Source: Pelagibacteraceae bacterium AG-325-E13 | GTDB taxonomy: Bacteria; Pseudomonadota; Alphaproteobacteria; Pelagibacterales; Pelagibacteraceae | Direction: 5' to 3' | Length of the DNA: 64,000 nt | Assembly: GCA_003282965.1 (NCBI GenBank) | Contig: QBYF01000001.1 | Coordinates: forward strand, 1 to 64,000 | Part shown: positions 39,057 through 50,286 of the stretch, one piece after another | Layout: every line of letters begins with the position of its first letter | Numbering within the stretch: the stretch's first letter is position 1 | Program-made: the position numbers and the translations under genes | The notes under the pieces: generated by a model | What the model was told of the DNA's origin: nothing | The model's input: the letters and a program-made list of their open reading frames with translations, nothing else | Databases searched by the model: none

Positions 39057-40975
39057 TGACTAAATTAATTAGGCAAATAAATTTTCCTGCAGATTTAAGA
39101 AAATTTCATAAAGATCAACTTAAACAAATCTCTAGTGAATTAAGAGATGAATTAATTGATGTAGTCTCTGAAACTGGTGGACATCTTGGAGCGGGTTTAG
39201 GTGTTGTAGAATTAACTGTAGCTTTACATTATGTTTTTGATACTCCTAAAGATAAATTAGTTTGGGATGTAAGTCATCAATGTTACCCTCACAAGATTAT
39301 AACTGGAAGAAAAGATAAGATCAAAACTCTTAGAAAGGGTGGAGGCTTATCTGGATTTACAAAAAGATCTGAAAGTGAATATGATCCCTTTGGTGCAGCA
39401 CATAGTTCAACATCTATTTCCTCAACTCTTGGGATGGCAGTAGCTAAAAAATTATCTAATAATAATAATAACGTAGTTGCAGTAATTGGCGACGGAGCAA
39501 TGAGCGCAGGTATGGCTTACGAAGCCATGAATAATGCTGGAGCATTAAAGTCTAAAATTATAGTAGTCCTTAACGATAATGATATGTCGATAGCAAAGCC
39601 GGTAGGAGCTATGAGTAAATATCTTGCAAGACTTTTATCTGGAAAATTATATTTTAGTTTTAGAGAGACAGTCAAAATGGTTATTTCTGCTTTTTCAAAA
39701 AGATTTAGTCAAAAAGCTGGTAAAGCAGAGGATATGTTGAGAGGATTGGTAACAGGAGGAACTTTATTTAGTGAATTAGGCTTTTATTATATCGGCCCAG
39801 TTGATGGACATGATGTTGATAACCTAGTTCAAATATTTGAAAATGTTAAAAATTCAAGCCATCAAGGGCCAATTTTAATTCATGTAAGAACTCAAAAGGG
39901 TAAAGGTTATAAACCAGCAGAAGAGTCGGGTGACAAATATCATGGAGTATCTAAATTTAATGTGGCCACAGGGGAACAAAGCAAATCCAAGTCTAATGCT
40001 CCCGCTTATACAAAAGTGTTCGCTGAAACATTAATTAAGCATGCCGAGCAAGACACTAAGATTGTTGGAATTACAGGAGCTATGCCTTCTGGAACAGGTT
40101 TAAATTTATTTGAAAAAAGATTTCCAGATAGAGCTTTTGATGTTGGAATAGCTGAACAACATGCTGTAACTTTTGCAGCTGGTTTAGCAACAGAGGGTTA
40201 TAAGCCATATGCAGCAATTTATTCAACTTTTCTTCAGCGAGCTTACGATCAGGTTGTTCACGATGTAGCTATCCAGTCATTACCTGTAAGATTTGCAATT
40301 GATAGAGCGGGCTTAGTAGGCGCTGATGGCCCAACTCATGCTGGATCTTTTGATATTACATACTTATCTACTTTACCTAATTTTGTAGTTATGGCTGCTA
40401 GCGATGAGTCTGAACTTGTAAAAATGATTAATACCTCAGTTCATATAAATGATCGTCCATCTGCGTTTAGATATCCTCGAGGTAATGGAATAGGGGTTGA
40501 AATGCCTTCAATTAGAGATCTTTTAGAAATCGGAAAAGGACGAGTTATTCAAGAAGGAAAAAAAGTTGCAATTTTAAATTTTGGCACAAGATTAGAAGAA
40601 TGCAAAAAAGCATCGGAGATATTATCTAAAAAAGGAATAGATATCACGATTATTGACGCAAGGTTTGCTAAGCCTTTAGATGAAAAATTAATTATGGAAG
40701 TTGCAAATAATCATGAGGTTTTAATCTCAATTGAAGAAGGTTCTGTTGGTGGATTTGGTTCTCATGTCATGCAATTTTTATCTGATAGAGGAGTATTTGA
40801 TAAGGGATTAAAATTTAGATCTATGATTTTACCTGATATATTTATTGATCAAGACACTCCTGAAAAAATGTATGAAAAAGCTGGGTTGGATAGTTTGTCA
40901 ATTGCCAATAAAATTCAGGAAACTTTAAATTCAAATATTGTTTTAGCTAAGAATAAAAGCAAGCTGACTAATTAA
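39056..40975 (+). CDS. dxs: 1-deoxy-D-xylulose-5-phosphate synthase
   Basis: 639 residues. [22 protein letters not shown] near 41-62, the TPP motif [18 protein letters not shown] near 147-164, YIGPVDGHD near 243 and the [15 protein letters not shown] block near 418-432. It is the first step of the MEP isoprenoid pathway. The convergent aroC interlocks with its stop (TTAA). Confidence 0.97.
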   Translation: MTKLIRQINFPADLRKFHKDQLKQISSELRDELIDVVSETGGHLGAGLGVVELTVALHYVFDTPKDKLVWDVSHQCYPHKIITGRKDKIKTLRKGGGLSGFTKRSESEYDPFGAAHSSTSISSTLGMAVAKKLSNNNNNVVAVIGDGAMSAGMAYEAMNNAGALKSKIIVVLNDNDMSIAKPVGAMSKYLARLLSGKLYFSFRETVKMVISAFSKRFSQKAGKAEDMLRGLVTGGTLFSELGFYYIGPVDGHDVDNLVQIFENVKNSSHQGPILIHVRTQKGKGYKPAEESGDKYHGVSKFNVATGEQSKSKSNAPAYTKVFAETLIKHAEQDTKIVGITGAMPSGTGLNLFEKRFPDRAFDVGIAEQHAVTFAAGLATEGYKPYAAIYSTFLQRAYDQVVHDVAIQSLPVRFAIDRAGLVGADGPTHAGSFDITYLSTLPNFVVMAASDESELVKMINTSVHINDRPSAFRYPRGNGIGVEMPSIRDLLEIGKGRVIQEGKKVAILNFGTRLEECKKASEILSKKGIDITIIDARFAKPLDEKLIMEVANNHEVLISIEEGSVGGFGSHVMQFLSDRGVFDKGLKFRSMILPDIFIDQDTPEKMYEKAGLDSLSIANKIQETLNSNIVLAKNKSKLTN

Positions 40976-42054
40976 CCACACTGAGCTCGATGCATTAATA
41001 AATGATCAAGTAAAACACAACTTATCATTGCTTCACCTATAGGGACTGCTCTGATTCCGACGCAAGGATCATGTCTCCCTTTAACAGAAATTTTTGTATT
41101 TTTACCTTTTTTATCTATAGTTTCGCGACTAGTTAAAATTGAAGAAGTTGGTTTAACCGCAAAAGATGTAACAATATCTTGCCCTGAAGAAATTCCACCT
41201 AATACTCCTCCAGAGTGATTAGTTTTGAATTTTATTTTTCCAGAACTTTTTCTAATTTCATCTGAGTTTTCTTCGCCACTTAAAAAGGCTGCATTCATTC
41301 CAGTTCCAATGTTGACGCCTTTTACCGCATTTATACTCATAAGGGCTGCAGCAATGTCAGTATCTAATTTTGAGTAAATAGGAGCTCCTAAACCTATAGG
41401 AACTCCTGAAGCTCTTAATTCAATTACGGCTCCACAAGAGGAACCCGCTTTTCTTACAGCTAAAAGATATTTTTCCCATAGCTTTACAGATTTTTTATCG
41501 GGACAGAAAAAAGGATTTTTTCTTATTTCAGAATTTTTCCAATTTTGCTTATCACATGACATTAATCCTAGTTGGGTTACAGCACCAATTATACTAAATT
41601 TTTTACCTATAATTTTTTTTAAAACTATTTTAGCTACAGCTCCAGCTGCTACTCTGCAAGCAGTTTCTCTTGCCGATTGTCTTCCGCCTCCTCTAAAATC
41701 TCTAATGCCATATTTTTTAAAATATGTGTAATCAGCATGACCTGGTCTAAATTTATTTTTAATAGACTCATAATCTCTAGATTTTTTATCTTCGTTATGA
41801 ATAATAATAGAGATAGGGGTTCCAGTGGTTTTTCCTTCAAACACCCCAGATAGAATGACCACTTTGTCTGACTCTTTTCTTTGAGTAGTAAACTTAGATT
41901 GCCCAGGTCTTCTTCTGTCCATGTCTTTTTGGATATCTTTCTCAGATATCTCTATATTTGGAGGGCAACCATCTATAACACAGCCTATAGCCGGCCCATG
42001 GGACTCTCCCCATGTAGTAAATCTAAATATTTTTCCAAAAGTATTAAAAGACAT
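40972..42054 (-). CDS. aroC: Chorismate synthase
   Basis: 360 residues. [17 protein letters not shown] near 13-29, [15 protein letters not shown] near 47-61, FRPGHADYT and [10 protein letters not shown] near 126-135 (FMN/EPSP site), late [18 protein letters not shown]. It performs the last shared step of aromatic synthesis. Full length. Confidence 0.97.
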   Translation of the reverse strand: MSFNTFGKIFRFTTWGESHGPAIGCVIDGCPPNIEISEKDIQKDMDRRRPGQSKFTTQRKESDKVVILSGVFEGKTTGTPISIIIHNEDKKSRDYESIKNKFRPGHADYTYFKKYGIRDFRGGGRQSARETACRVAAGAVAKIVLKKIIGKKFSIIGAVTQLGLMSCDKQNWKNSEIRKNPFFCPDKKSVKLWEKYLLAVRKAGSSCGAVIELRASGVPIGLGAPIYSKLDTDIAAALMSINAVKGVNIGTGMNAAFLSGEENSDEIRKSSGKIKFKTNHSGGVLGGISSGQDIVTSFAVKPTSSILTSRETIDKKGKNTKISVKGRHDPCVGIRAVPIGEAMISCVLLDHLLMHRAQCG

Positions 42055-42088
42055 ATATATTTAATGTATAAATTATTTTATAGAATAT

Positions 42089-42721
42089 ATGAATCAAAAA
42101 AATGGCAAAAACTCACTGGGAATAGATTCTTGCTTCGAAGATCTTGAAAATCCTATCGATTTATTCAAAAAATGGTTTTCTGAAGCTGAGAAGTCAGAAA
42201 TTAACGATCCAAATGCAGTTGCAGTAGCATCATCTGATAAAGACAATCAGCCAAATGTAAGAATGGTTTTGCTGAAAGGCTTGAGTTACAAAGGTTTTGT
42301 TTTTTATACCAATTTTAATAGCAAAAAAGGAGTTGAGTTAAAAATCAATCAAAAAGCCTCAATGTGTTTTCATTGGAAAAGTTTAAGAAGACAAGTGAGA
42401 ATAATAGGAAAAGTTGAAGAAGTAACATCCAAAGAAGCTGATGACTATTACAACTCAAGACCTTATAAGAATAAAATTGGCGCATGGGCTTCATCCCAAT
42501 CTCAGGTGTTGGATAAAAGAGAAACTTTTATAGAAAAAATAAAAAAATTTGAAAAAAAATATTCAGATCAAAACAAAATTCCAAGACCACCTCATTGGTC
42601 TGGCTGGAGATTGATACCGAATGAAATTGAATTTTGGTTAGATGGAGAAGGTAGAATTCATGAAAGACTGAATTATATAAGATCTAATGATAAATGGAGC
42701 AAAGAACTTCTTTATCCCTAA
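42089..42721 (+). CDS. pdxH: Pyridoxamine 5'-phosphate oxidase
   Basis: 210 residues. NVRMVLLKGLSYKGFVFYTNFNS near 54-75 and the C-terminal FWLDGEGRIHERL are conserved FMN/PLP-binding parts. Makes PLP from PNP/PMP. The stop TAA interlocks with the TAG of ispB (CTAA, 42718-42721). Confidence 0.95.
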   Translation: MNQKNGKNSLGIDSCFEDLENPIDLFKKWFSEAEKSEINDPNAVAVASSDKDNQPNVRMVLLKGLSYKGFVFYTNFNSKKGVELKINQKASMCFHWKSLRRQVRIIGKVEEVTSKEADDYYNSRPYKNKIGAWASSQSQVLDKRETFIEKIKKFEKKYSDQNKIPRPPHWSGWRLIPNEIEFWLDGEGRIHERLNYIRSNDKWSKELLYP

Positions 42722-43731
42722 AAAGATCTATTAAGACTGAAGCTAGTTAAATTTTGTAAAATTCTTTTTTCTTCATTGTCAGGAAAAATACCCAATGAGT
42801 CACAAGATACATTAACGAAATATTCAGCTCTTTTCAAACTTGCCTCAACTGCTTTATATTTATTTATCAAAGCTAAAGTTTCACTAAAATCATCTTCATT
42901 TCTTTTATTTTTTTTAAGAATTTCAGATAAAAAATTTCTTTCTTCTTCATTGCCTTTTTGAAAAACTATGATTAATGGAAGAGTTACTTTTCCTTCAAAA
43001 AAGTCTTTGCCAATTTCTTTTCCAAAAAATTTATCTTTTCCGTAATAATCTAGAGCATCATCTGCTATCTGGAATGCAAGTCCAAGATTTTTTCCATATG
43101 ACTCTAAAGCTTTTTTTTCTTTTTCGTTGACTTTTGCAATACAAGCTCCTGTTTTTGTTGCTGCTGAGAAAAGCGATGCTGTTTTTAAATTAATAATATC
43201 AATATATGTATCCTCTAAAAGATCTGCCTCTCCTTTGTGCTGTAGTTGCAAAACTTCACCTTGAGCGATTTTAGCTGAAGTAGAAGAAAGCAGTTTAAGA
43301 ACTTCCAAATCTCCATCATCAACCATAATCTCAAAACATCTGCTTAAAAGATAATCGCCAACTAATATAGAAGATTGATTACCCCAAATAGAATTAGTTG
43401 TTTTAACTCCTCTTCGCAAAGAACTCTCATCAATCACGTCATCATGTAATAATGTTGCTGAATGAATTAGCTCGACACAAGCAGCTAAATTTATATCCCG
43501 ATCTCCTAGCTCATAACCAGATAATTTAGCAGATCCTAAAGTTAGAAGTGCTCTAAGTCTTTTTCCTCCAGATTTAAGATGATGATCAGACATCTTTTCT
43601 ATTAAGCTCACATTACTCTTTAATTTGAATCGGACTAAATTTTCTACCTTTTCTAATTTAGTTCCTACTAGATTTTTGAGCTCTAAGTAGGCTGAATTAG
43701 CAGATTTTTTTAATGGAATTACTGAACCCAT
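42718..43731 (-). CDS. ispB: Long-chain polyprenyl diphosphate synthase (octaprenyl/ubiquinone side chain)
   Basis: 337 residues. GGKRLRALL near 55-63, first Asp motif LLHDDVIDES near 93-102 and second QIADDALDY near 223-231. The absence of bulky residues just before the first motif fits a long-chain product. It supplies the ubiquinone tail. Chain length (octa-, nona- or deca-) cannot be read. Confidence 0.9.
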   Translation of the reverse strand: MGSVIPLKKSANSAYLELKNLVGTKLEKVENLVRFKLKSNVSLIEKMSDHHLKSGGKRLRALLTLGSAKLSGYELGDRDINLAACVELIHSATLLHDDVIDESSLRRGVKTTNSIWGNQSSILVGDYLLSRCFEIMVDDGDLEVLKLLSSTSAKIAQGEVLQLQHKGEADLLEDTYIDIINLKTASLFSAATKTGACIAKVNEKEKKALESYGKNLGLAFQIADDALDYYGKDKFFGKEIGKDFFEGKVTLPLIIVFQKGNEEERNFLSEILKKNKRNEDDFSETLALINKYKAVEASLKRAEYFVNVSCDSLGIFPDNEEKRILQNLTSFSLNRSF

Positions 43732-43879
43732 AATAGATAATTATAATTGATTTTCACAATAATAATTTTTTAAATCAAACCCTGGTGACGCACCCATAAT
43801 TCAACTAGAAGTAGCGTAATAAAACAATTAAAATTTAAATTTTTACTGTTATAAGAATAATTGTAACTAGCAAAAAATT

Positions 43880-44692
43880 ATGTTTTCTATTTTCAGAAAA
43901 AAAACAGTAGTACCTCATGTGAGATTAACTGGCATTATTGGCTCTGCTGGTCGTTTTAAACAAGGAATGGAATTAGCTAATCAAAGGGACATCTTAAAAA
44001 AAGCTTTTTCAGTTAAAAAGATTTCTCACGTGGCTATCTCAATAAATTCTCCTGGAGGCTCGCCGGTGCAATCTCATTTGATTTATAGTTACATAAGAGA
44101 GCTAGCTGATAAAAAAAAAGTAAAAGTTTTAATTTTTGCTGAAGATGTTGCTGCCTCTGGAGGATATTTTATTGCATGTGCAGGAGATGAAATATTTGCT
44201 AATTCAAGTTCAATAATTGGCTCCATTGGAGTTATATCTGCTTCATTTGGTTTCAAAGATTTAATCCAAAAGATTGGAGTTCAGAGAAGAGTTTATACAG
44301 CAGGAAAAAACAAAAGTACTTTAGATCCTTTTGTAGAAGAAAAAGAGGAGGATGTAAAAAGATTAAAAAATATCCAATTAGAGTTACATGCTGATTTTAT
44401 TAAAGTTGTAGAAACTAGCCGGGGATCAAAATTGAAAGATCCAGAAAAAAATAATATTTTTACTGGTGAATTTTGGACTGGCAAATCCGCATTAAGACTA
44501 GGCTTAATTGATGGTATTGGTAATGCAGATCAAGTGCTTAAAGAAAAATTTGGAGATAAAGTTATAATAAAAAACTTTGAAAAACGAAAAGGCTTTTTAG
44601 CAAAAAAACTTTCTTCATCGATATCTGATCCTTTTGATAAAATAATAAGCAATTTAGAAGAAAAATCGATGTGGCAAAGATTTGGTTTATAG
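43880..44692 (+). CDS. Signal peptide peptidase A-like serine protease (S49 family)
   Basis: 270 residues. INSPGGSPVQSH near 55-66, catalytic serine in AASGGYFIAC (S93), SIIGSIGVI near 111-119 and the catalytic Lys in AGKNKSTLDPF (K145). It is the short half-length SppA/SohB type. No N-terminal membrane helix is evident, unlike most SppA. It would cleave remnant signal peptides or membrane fragments. It directly abuts glyQ. Confidence 0.88.
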   Translation: MFSIFRKKTVVPHVRLTGIIGSAGRFKQGMELANQRDILKKAFSVKKISHVAISINSPGGSPVQSHLIYSYIRELADKKKVKVLIFAEDVAASGGYFIACAGDEIFANSSSIIGSIGVISASFGFKDLIQKIGVQRRVYTAGKNKSTLDPFVEEKEEDVKRLKNIQLELHADFIKVVETSRGSKLKDPEKNNIFTGEFWTGKSALRLGLIDGIGNADQVLKEKFGDKVIIKNFEKRKGFLAKKLSSSISDPFDKIISNLEEKSMWQRFGL

Positions 44693-45565
44693 ATGCCAAC
44701 TAAAAAAAAATTAAAATCGTTATCTTTTCAAGAGATCATAATGAATTTGCAAAAATTTTGGGGGAAATACGGCTGCATAATCTTGCAACCTTATGATTTA
44801 GAAGTTGGGGCAGGAACTTTCCACCCAGCAACAACTTTAAGATCTCTAGGACCTAAACCTTGGAAAGCAGCTTATGTACAGCCTTCAAGAAGACCAACAG
44901 ACGGAAGGTATGGAGAAAATCCAAATCGATTGCAACATTATTATCAGTATCAAGTTATAATCAAACCTTCGCCTGATAATATTAAGCAAACTTATTTAAA
45001 AAGTTTATCTGTGATTGGTATTGATGTTAAGAGTCATGATATACGTTTTGTTGAAGATGATTGGGAGAGCCCAACTTTAGGTGCCGCAGGATTAGGCTGG
45101 GAAGTTTGGTGTGATGGCATGGAGATAACACAATTTACTTATTTTCAACAGATGACAGGATTAGAATGTAAACCTATTCCAGTTGAAATGACGTATGGCT
45201 TGGAAAGATTATGTATGTTTGTCCAAGGAAAAAAAAATGTATTTGATCTTGACTGGAACAGTGAAGGAGTAAAATATAAAGATGTATTTTTTCAAGCAGA
45301 AAAAGAATTTTCCGCATACAATTTTGAATTTGCAAATACCGAAACTTTATTAAAAAATTTTGGATCAACTGAGATTGAATGTAAATCTTTATTAGATAAA
45401 AAACTTTCTTTACCTGCATACGATCAATGCTTAAAAGCAAGTCATATATTTAACTTACTTGATGCCAGAGGAGTAGTTGGTGTTGCAGAAAGAACTGGAT
45501 ACATAAATAGAATAAGAGAACTCGCAAAAGGATGTGGAGCACTTTGGTTAAGTACACAAAATTAA
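44693..45565 (+). CDS. glyQ: Glycyl-tRNA synthetase alpha subunit
   Basis: 290 residues. [25 protein letters not shown] near 10-34, [14 protein letters not shown] near 35-48, [19 protein letters not shown] and the class II motif 3 GLERLCM. The bacterial alpha2beta2 form, partner to glyS six bases downstream. Confidence 0.98.
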   Translation: MPTKKKLKSLSFQEIIMNLQKFWGKYGCIILQPYDLEVGAGTFHPATTLRSLGPKPWKAAYVQPSRRPTDGRYGENPNRLQHYYQYQVIIKPSPDNIKQTYLKSLSVIGIDVKSHDIRFVEDDWESPTLGAAGLGWEVWCDGMEITQFTYFQQMTGLECKPIPVEMTYGLERLCMFVQGKKNVFDLDWNSEGVKYKDVFFQAEKEFSAYNFEFANTETLLKNFGSTEIECKSLLDKKLSLPAYDQCLKASHIFNLLDARGVVGVAERTGYINRIRELAKGCGALWLSTQN

Positions 45566-45571
45566 TAAACT

Positions 45572-47626
45572 ATGCCTGAATTTTTGCTTGAACTTTATAG
45601 CGAAGAAATACCTCCTCAACTTCAAATTAATGCCAGAACTCAACTTAAGCAACATCTTGAAAACTCTTTAAAAGAACAAGGAATTGAGTACAAAGATTGT
45701 CTTGAATATTCAAGTCCAACCAGATTAAGTATTTACATAAAAGGTGTTCCTCAAAAGATTAAAATTAAATCAAAAGAAATCAAAGGACCTAAGATAGGAG
45801 TTCCTGAAAACATATTACAAGGTTTTGTTAAGTCTCATAATGTTTCTGAAAAAGAATTATTTAAAAAAAAAACAGAAAAAGGTGAATTTTATTTTATAAA
45901 AACTGCGGAAAAAAATATTTTAGTAGAAGATTTGTTGACCAGTATTTTACCAAAAGCCATATCTTCAATTAATTGGAAAAGATCTATGAAATGGTCATCA
46001 AGCAATATGATCTGGGGTAGGCCACTTAGATCAATATTTGCTGTATTTAATAGTAAAAAATTAACTTTTAAGTATCAACATTTAGAGTCGACAGATAATA
46101 TCATCATTGAACAAGATTTAATTACAAAATCCCAAAAAATTAAAAGTTTTAAAGAGTATTCTTTACTTCTTAAAAGCAATAAAATTGTCATAGATCAAAA
46201 TGAAAGACAAAAAATAATATTAAAAAGAATCAATTCAGTCTCAAAGTTAAAAAACTATAAAGAACAATATAACCAACGTCTTTTAGAAGAAGTTGTGAAT
46301 ATTGTAGAAGATCCCAATGTTCTGGTGGTTGATTTTGATAAGGAGTATTTAAAAATTCCTCAAGAAATAATCATTTCTACACTAGAAAAACACCAAAGAT
46401 ATTTTCCTATATTTGATAGCAGAGAAAAACTTACAAATTATTTTTTCGTTGTTGCAAACAAAAAAGATGAAAAAAAACTTATCACGGAAGGTAATAAAAG
46501 AGTTGTAGAAGCTAGACTTTCTGATGCTAAATTCTTTTGGGAAAAAGATAGATCAAAGAATATGATAAAACAAATAGCCAATCTTAAAACAATTACTTTT
46601 TATGAAAAAATAGGAACTATTTATGACAAGACTCAAAGAATAAAAAACTTAGCAGGTTTTCTCTCAGATGAATTAAATATTAATAAAGAAAAAGCCCAAG
46701 TGGCAGCATCTATTTCAAAATCTGATTTATGTTCAGATCTAGTAGGAGAGTATCCAGAATTACAAGGTGTCCTGGGAAAATATTTTGCGTTATCTCAAGG
46801 TTTTGATGAAGATGTTGCAAACTCTATAAGCGAGCATTATCTACCTATTGGTTTAACCTCAGCACTACCAAAAAAACCTTTTAGCTATTCTATTTCTATT
46901 GTAGACAAGATAGATAGTTTGGTCGGTTTTTTTCTTATAAATGAAAAACCAACTAGTTCAAAAGATCCTTTTGCTCTTAGGCGAGCAGCAATTGGTTTAC
47001 TCAGAATTATTATTGAAAATAAATTATCAATCAAAATAAGAGACCTTATTGTTTATTCAATAAGATTATATGAGGAACAAGGAGTTGAAATAATAAATAA
47101 AGATACGGAAATGGAAGTGCTTGATTTTTTAAAAGATAGAATGAGAAATATATTGAAATTAAAAAATATAAAAATCGATATTATTGAAGCTTCTTTAAGC
47201 TCTCATACTGGCGATAATTTCTTAGACCTTTATAAAAAAAATATTTTAATGAATAAATATATAAATAAAGATGTAGGAATAAATGTGATCAGTTCATATA
47301 AAAGGGCTTCTAATATTGCCGATAAAGTTGAAAAAGGAATCACTGGTAGTCCAGATGTGATACTTTTTAGAACCGAAGAGGAAAAAATATTATTTGAGAA
47401 GATTAATGAAATACGTAAAGCTTTTACAGTAAAAGAAAGCAATAAAGATTATGAAAATTTATTAATTAGGCTATCAGAAACAAAACAATTTACAGATAAT
47501 TTTTTTGACAATGTAGTTGTAAATGATGAGAATCAAGATATTAAGAATAATAGATTAGAATTATTAAAAATGTTTTGTAATACATTTGATAATTTTATTA
47601 ATTTTTCTAAATTAGAAGGTATTTAA
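45572..47626 (+). CDS. glyS: Glycyl-tRNA synthetase beta subunit
   Basis: 684 residues. MPEFLLELYSEEIP at the start, FGRPLRSI-type WGRPLRSIFAVF near 148, EKHQRYFPIF near 271, DKIDSLVGFF near 446 and DPFALRRAA near 467-475 are hallmarks. The C-terminal anticodon-binding domain is present. It shares one base with the ppdK start. Confidence 0.98.
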   Translation: MPEFLLELYSEEIPPQLQINARTQLKQHLENSLKEQGIEYKDCLEYSSPTRLSIYIKGVPQKIKIKSKEIKGPKIGVPENILQGFVKSHNVSEKELFKKKTEKGEFYFIKTAEKNILVEDLLTSILPKAISSINWKRSMKWSSSNMIWGRPLRSIFAVFNSKKLTFKYQHLESTDNIIIEQDLITKSQKIKSFKEYSLLLKSNKIVIDQNERQKIILKRINSVSKLKNYKEQYNQRLLEEVVNIVEDPNVLVVDFDKEYLKIPQEIIISTLEKHQRYFPIFDSREKLTNYFFVVANKKDEKKLITEGNKRVVEARLSDAKFFWEKDRSKNMIKQIANLKTITFYEKIGTIYDKTQRIKNLAGFLSDELNINKEKAQVAASISKSDLCSDLVGEYPELQGVLGKYFALSQGFDEDVANSISEHYLPIGLTSALPKKPFSYSISIVDKIDSLVGFFLINEKPTSSKDPFALRRAAIGLLRIIIENKLSIKIRDLIVYSIRLYEEQGVEIINKDTEMEVLDFLKDRMRNILKLKNIKIDIIEASLSSHTGDNFLDLYKKNILMNKYINKDVGINVISSYKRASNIADKVEKGITGSPDVILFRTEEEKILFEKINEIRKAFTVKESNKDYENLLIRLSETKQFTDNFFDNVVVNDENQDIKNNRLELLKMFCNTFDNFINFSKLEGI

Positions 47627-50286
47627 TGGCAAAGGTAATATTTAGTTTTGACGATAAATCAGCAAAAAAACTAAAAAATAAAAAATATATATTAGGTGGC
47701 AAGGGAGCAAATCTTGGCGAAATGGGAAGATTGGGCTTACCTGTCCCTCCAGGTTTTACTATATCTACCAATGTATGTGATATTTTTTACAAAAATAAAA
47801 AAAAATTACCTAATAAAATAATTAAGAATATTGAAGTAGAATTAAAACAAATTGAAAAAAAAACTAAAAAGAAATTTGGTGATTTAAAAAATCCATTACT
47901 TGTCTCAGTAAGATCTGGTGCACGAGTTTCAATGCCAGGCATGATGGACACAATATTAAATCTCGGCCTTAATGATAAAACAGTAGAAGCTTTAAGTATG
48001 AAAACATCAAATGGCCGATTTGCAAAAGATAGCTATAGAAGATTTATTCAAATGTATAGCAATGTCGTTCTAGGTATCGAGGGGCATTTATTTGAAGAAT
48101 TAATTGATAATTATAAACTTACCAAAGGAGTTTTGTTAGACACAGATCTTGATGAAAGTGATTGGGATGGATTAATTAAAAATTTTAAAGAACTAGTAAA
48201 AAAAGAAAAAAAAATTAATTTTCCTCAAGATGTTAAACAGCAACTTTATGGAGCTATAAACGCAGTATTTTTATCTTGGGAAAGCCAAAGGGCTAAGACT
48301 TATAGAAAATTAAATCAAATCCCGGATCATTGGGGAACAGCAGTAAACGTTCAAGCTATGGTTTTTGGAAACATGGGAAAAGATTGTTCTACTGGAGTAG
48401 CTTTTACTCGAAATCCTTCAACAGGAGAAAAATTATTCTTTGGTGAATTTTTAATTAATGCTCAAGGAGAAGATGTAGTTGCTGGAACAAGAACACCTCA
48501 ATACATCTCAAAAAAAGCCAAACTAGACTCGGGTTCAAAAGAACTTTCAATGGAAGAAGTTATGCCTCAAGTTTATCATCAACTTGTAAAAGTTTTTGTC
48601 AAACTAGAAAAACATTATCGAGACATGCAAGATATTGAGTTCACTGTTGAAAATAAAAAATTATGGATGCTACAGACAAGATCTGGAAAAAGAACAGCAA
48701 AAGCGGCAATTAAAATTGCAGTAGATATGGTTAAAGAAAAGCTTATTTCAAAAAAAGAAGCAATATTAAGAATTGATCCAAATACACTTGATACCTTGTT
48801 GCATCCAACTTTAGATGAGAAAGTTGAAAAAGAAACCATTGCTTCTGGTTTACCTGCATCACCAGGAGCCGCAAGTGGAAAAGTTGTTTTCACTGCCGAC
48901 GAAGCTGAAAGGCTAAATGGAATGATGCAAGATACAATATTGGTCAGATTAGAAACTTCTCCAGAGGATATTCACGGTATGCATGCCGCAAAAGGAATTT
49001 TAACAGCGCGAGGTGGGATGACAAGCCATGCGGCTGTAGTTGCTAGAGGTATGGGCAGGCCTTGTGTGTCTGGTTCAAGTGAAATTACAATTGATTATGA
49101 AACAAAACAATTTAAAGCAGGCAATGAAATTATAAAAGAGGGCGATGTTATAACTATCGATGGAGGAAGCGGAAAGGTTATGAAAGGCTTGGTTCCAACT
49201 GTCCAACCCGAGATATCAGGATACTTTTCTACAATTATGAAGTGGGCTGATGAATTTAGAAAATTAAGAGTTAGAACTAACGCTGAAACTGAAGCTGACA
49301 GCAAGACAGCAAGAGAGTTTGGTGCTGAAGGAATAGGTTTATGTCGAACAGAACATATGTTTTTTGATGAGGAAAGAATCTTATCAGTAAGACAAATGAT
49401 TCTATCTAAATCTATAGATGATAGAAATCACGCATTGTTAAAGCTTTTACCTCATCAAAAAGATGATTTTAAAAAAATATTTAAAGTAATGTCTGGTTTG
49501 CCCGTTACAGTAAGGTTGCTTGACCCACCTCTACATGAATTTTTACCTAAAGCGAAAAAAGACATAGAGGAAGTCGCTCGATCTTTAAATTTATCATCAA
49601 AAGAAATTAAAGATAGAATTTCAGAACTTCATGAAGAGAATCCAATGTTGGGGCACAGAGGTTGTAGATTAGGAATCTCATTTCCGGAAATTTACGAGAT
49701 GCAATGTGAAGCTATTTTTGAAGCATTAATTGAGCTAAAAAAAGAAAAAACAAAAGCAGCGTTTGTTGAAATCATGATACCATTAGTTTCAACAGATACA
49801 GAATTAAAAATTTTAAGAGCTTTAGTAAAAAGAATAGCTAAAAAAATTGAATTAAAAAATAAAACCAAATTAGATTATATCGTTGGAACAATGATTGAGT
49901 TACCAAGAGCAGCTTTACAAGCTAAATCAATTTCAAAACATGCAGATTTCTTTAGTTTTGGAACCAATGATTTAACACAAACTACGTTAGGTATTAGTCG
50001 TGATGACTCCGGAAAATTTTTAAATGATTACATCAATAATAAAATTTTTGAAGTTGATCCATTTGTGAGCATTGATCAAAGTGGAGTAGGTGAGCTCGTT
50101 GAACTAGCTTCTTCCAGGGGTAGAAAAGTTAATAAAAAACTTAAACTAGGAATTTGTGGTGAACATGGTGGAGACCCAAAGAGTATTGAGTTTTGCTCTA
50201 GAACAGGCTTACATTATGTTTCTTGTTCGCCATTCAGAGTTCCTGTTGCAAGATTAGCTGCCGCTCAAGCAGAATTAAGAAGATAA
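47626..50286 (+). CDS. ppdK: Pyruvate, phosphate dikinase
   Basis: 886 residues. The N-terminal ATP-grasp domain (GGKGANLGEMGRLGLPVPPGF near 25-45, SVRSGARVSMPGMMDTILNLG near 89-109), phospho-His domain GGMTSHAAVVARGMG with H468, and C-terminal PEP barrel with GLCRTEHMFF, GHRGCRLGI and SFGTNDLTQTTLG. It makes PEP from pyruvate or the reverse, giving a gluconeogenic entry feeding fba/pgk. glyQ-glyS-ppdK is an alphaproteobacterial order. Confidence 0.98.
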   Translation: MAKVIFSFDDKSAKKLKNKKYILGGKGANLGEMGRLGLPVPPGFTISTNVCDIFYKNKKKLPNKIIKNIEVELKQIEKKTKKKFGDLKNPLLVSVRSGARVSMPGMMDTILNLGLNDKTVEALSMKTSNGRFAKDSYRRFIQMYSNVVLGIEGHLFEELIDNYKLTKGVLLDTDLDESDWDGLIKNFKELVKKEKKINFPQDVKQQLYGAINAVFLSWESQRAKTYRKLNQIPDHWGTAVNVQAMVFGNMGKDCSTGVAFTRNPSTGEKLFFGEFLINAQGEDVVAGTRTPQYISKKAKLDSGSKELSMEEVMPQVYHQLVKVFVKLEKHYRDMQDIEFTVENKKLWMLQTRSGKRTAKAAIKIAVDMVKEKLISKKEAILRIDPNTLDTLLHPTLDEKVEKETIASGLPASPGAASGKVVFTADEAERLNGMMQDTILVRLETSPEDIHGMHAAKGILTARGGMTSHAAVVARGMGRPCVSGSSEITIDYETKQFKAGNEIIKEGDVITIDGGSGKVMKGLVPTVQPEISGYFSTIMKWADEFRKLRVRTNAETEADSKTAREFGAEGIGLCRTEHMFFDEERILSVRQMILSKSIDDRNHALLKLLPHQKDDFKKIFKVMSGLPVTVRLLDPPLHEFLPKAKKDIEEVARSLNLSSKEIKDRISELHEENPMLGHRGCRLGISFPEIYEMQCEAIFEALIELKKEKTKAAFVEIMIPLVSTDTELKILRALVKRIAKKIELKNKTKLDYIVGTMIELPRAALQAKSISKHADFFSFGTNDLTQTTLGISRDDSGKFLNDYINNKIFEVDPFVSIDQSGVGELVELASSRGRKVNKKLKLGICGEHGGDPKSIEFCSRTGLHYVSCSPFRVPVARLAAAQAELRR

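Noticed and set aside
38181-43731. Retinal/carotenoid biosynthesis set for proteorhodopsin
   Set aside because: Only general isoprenoid genes (ispA, dxs, ispB) are present; no crt or blh-like gene is in the window.
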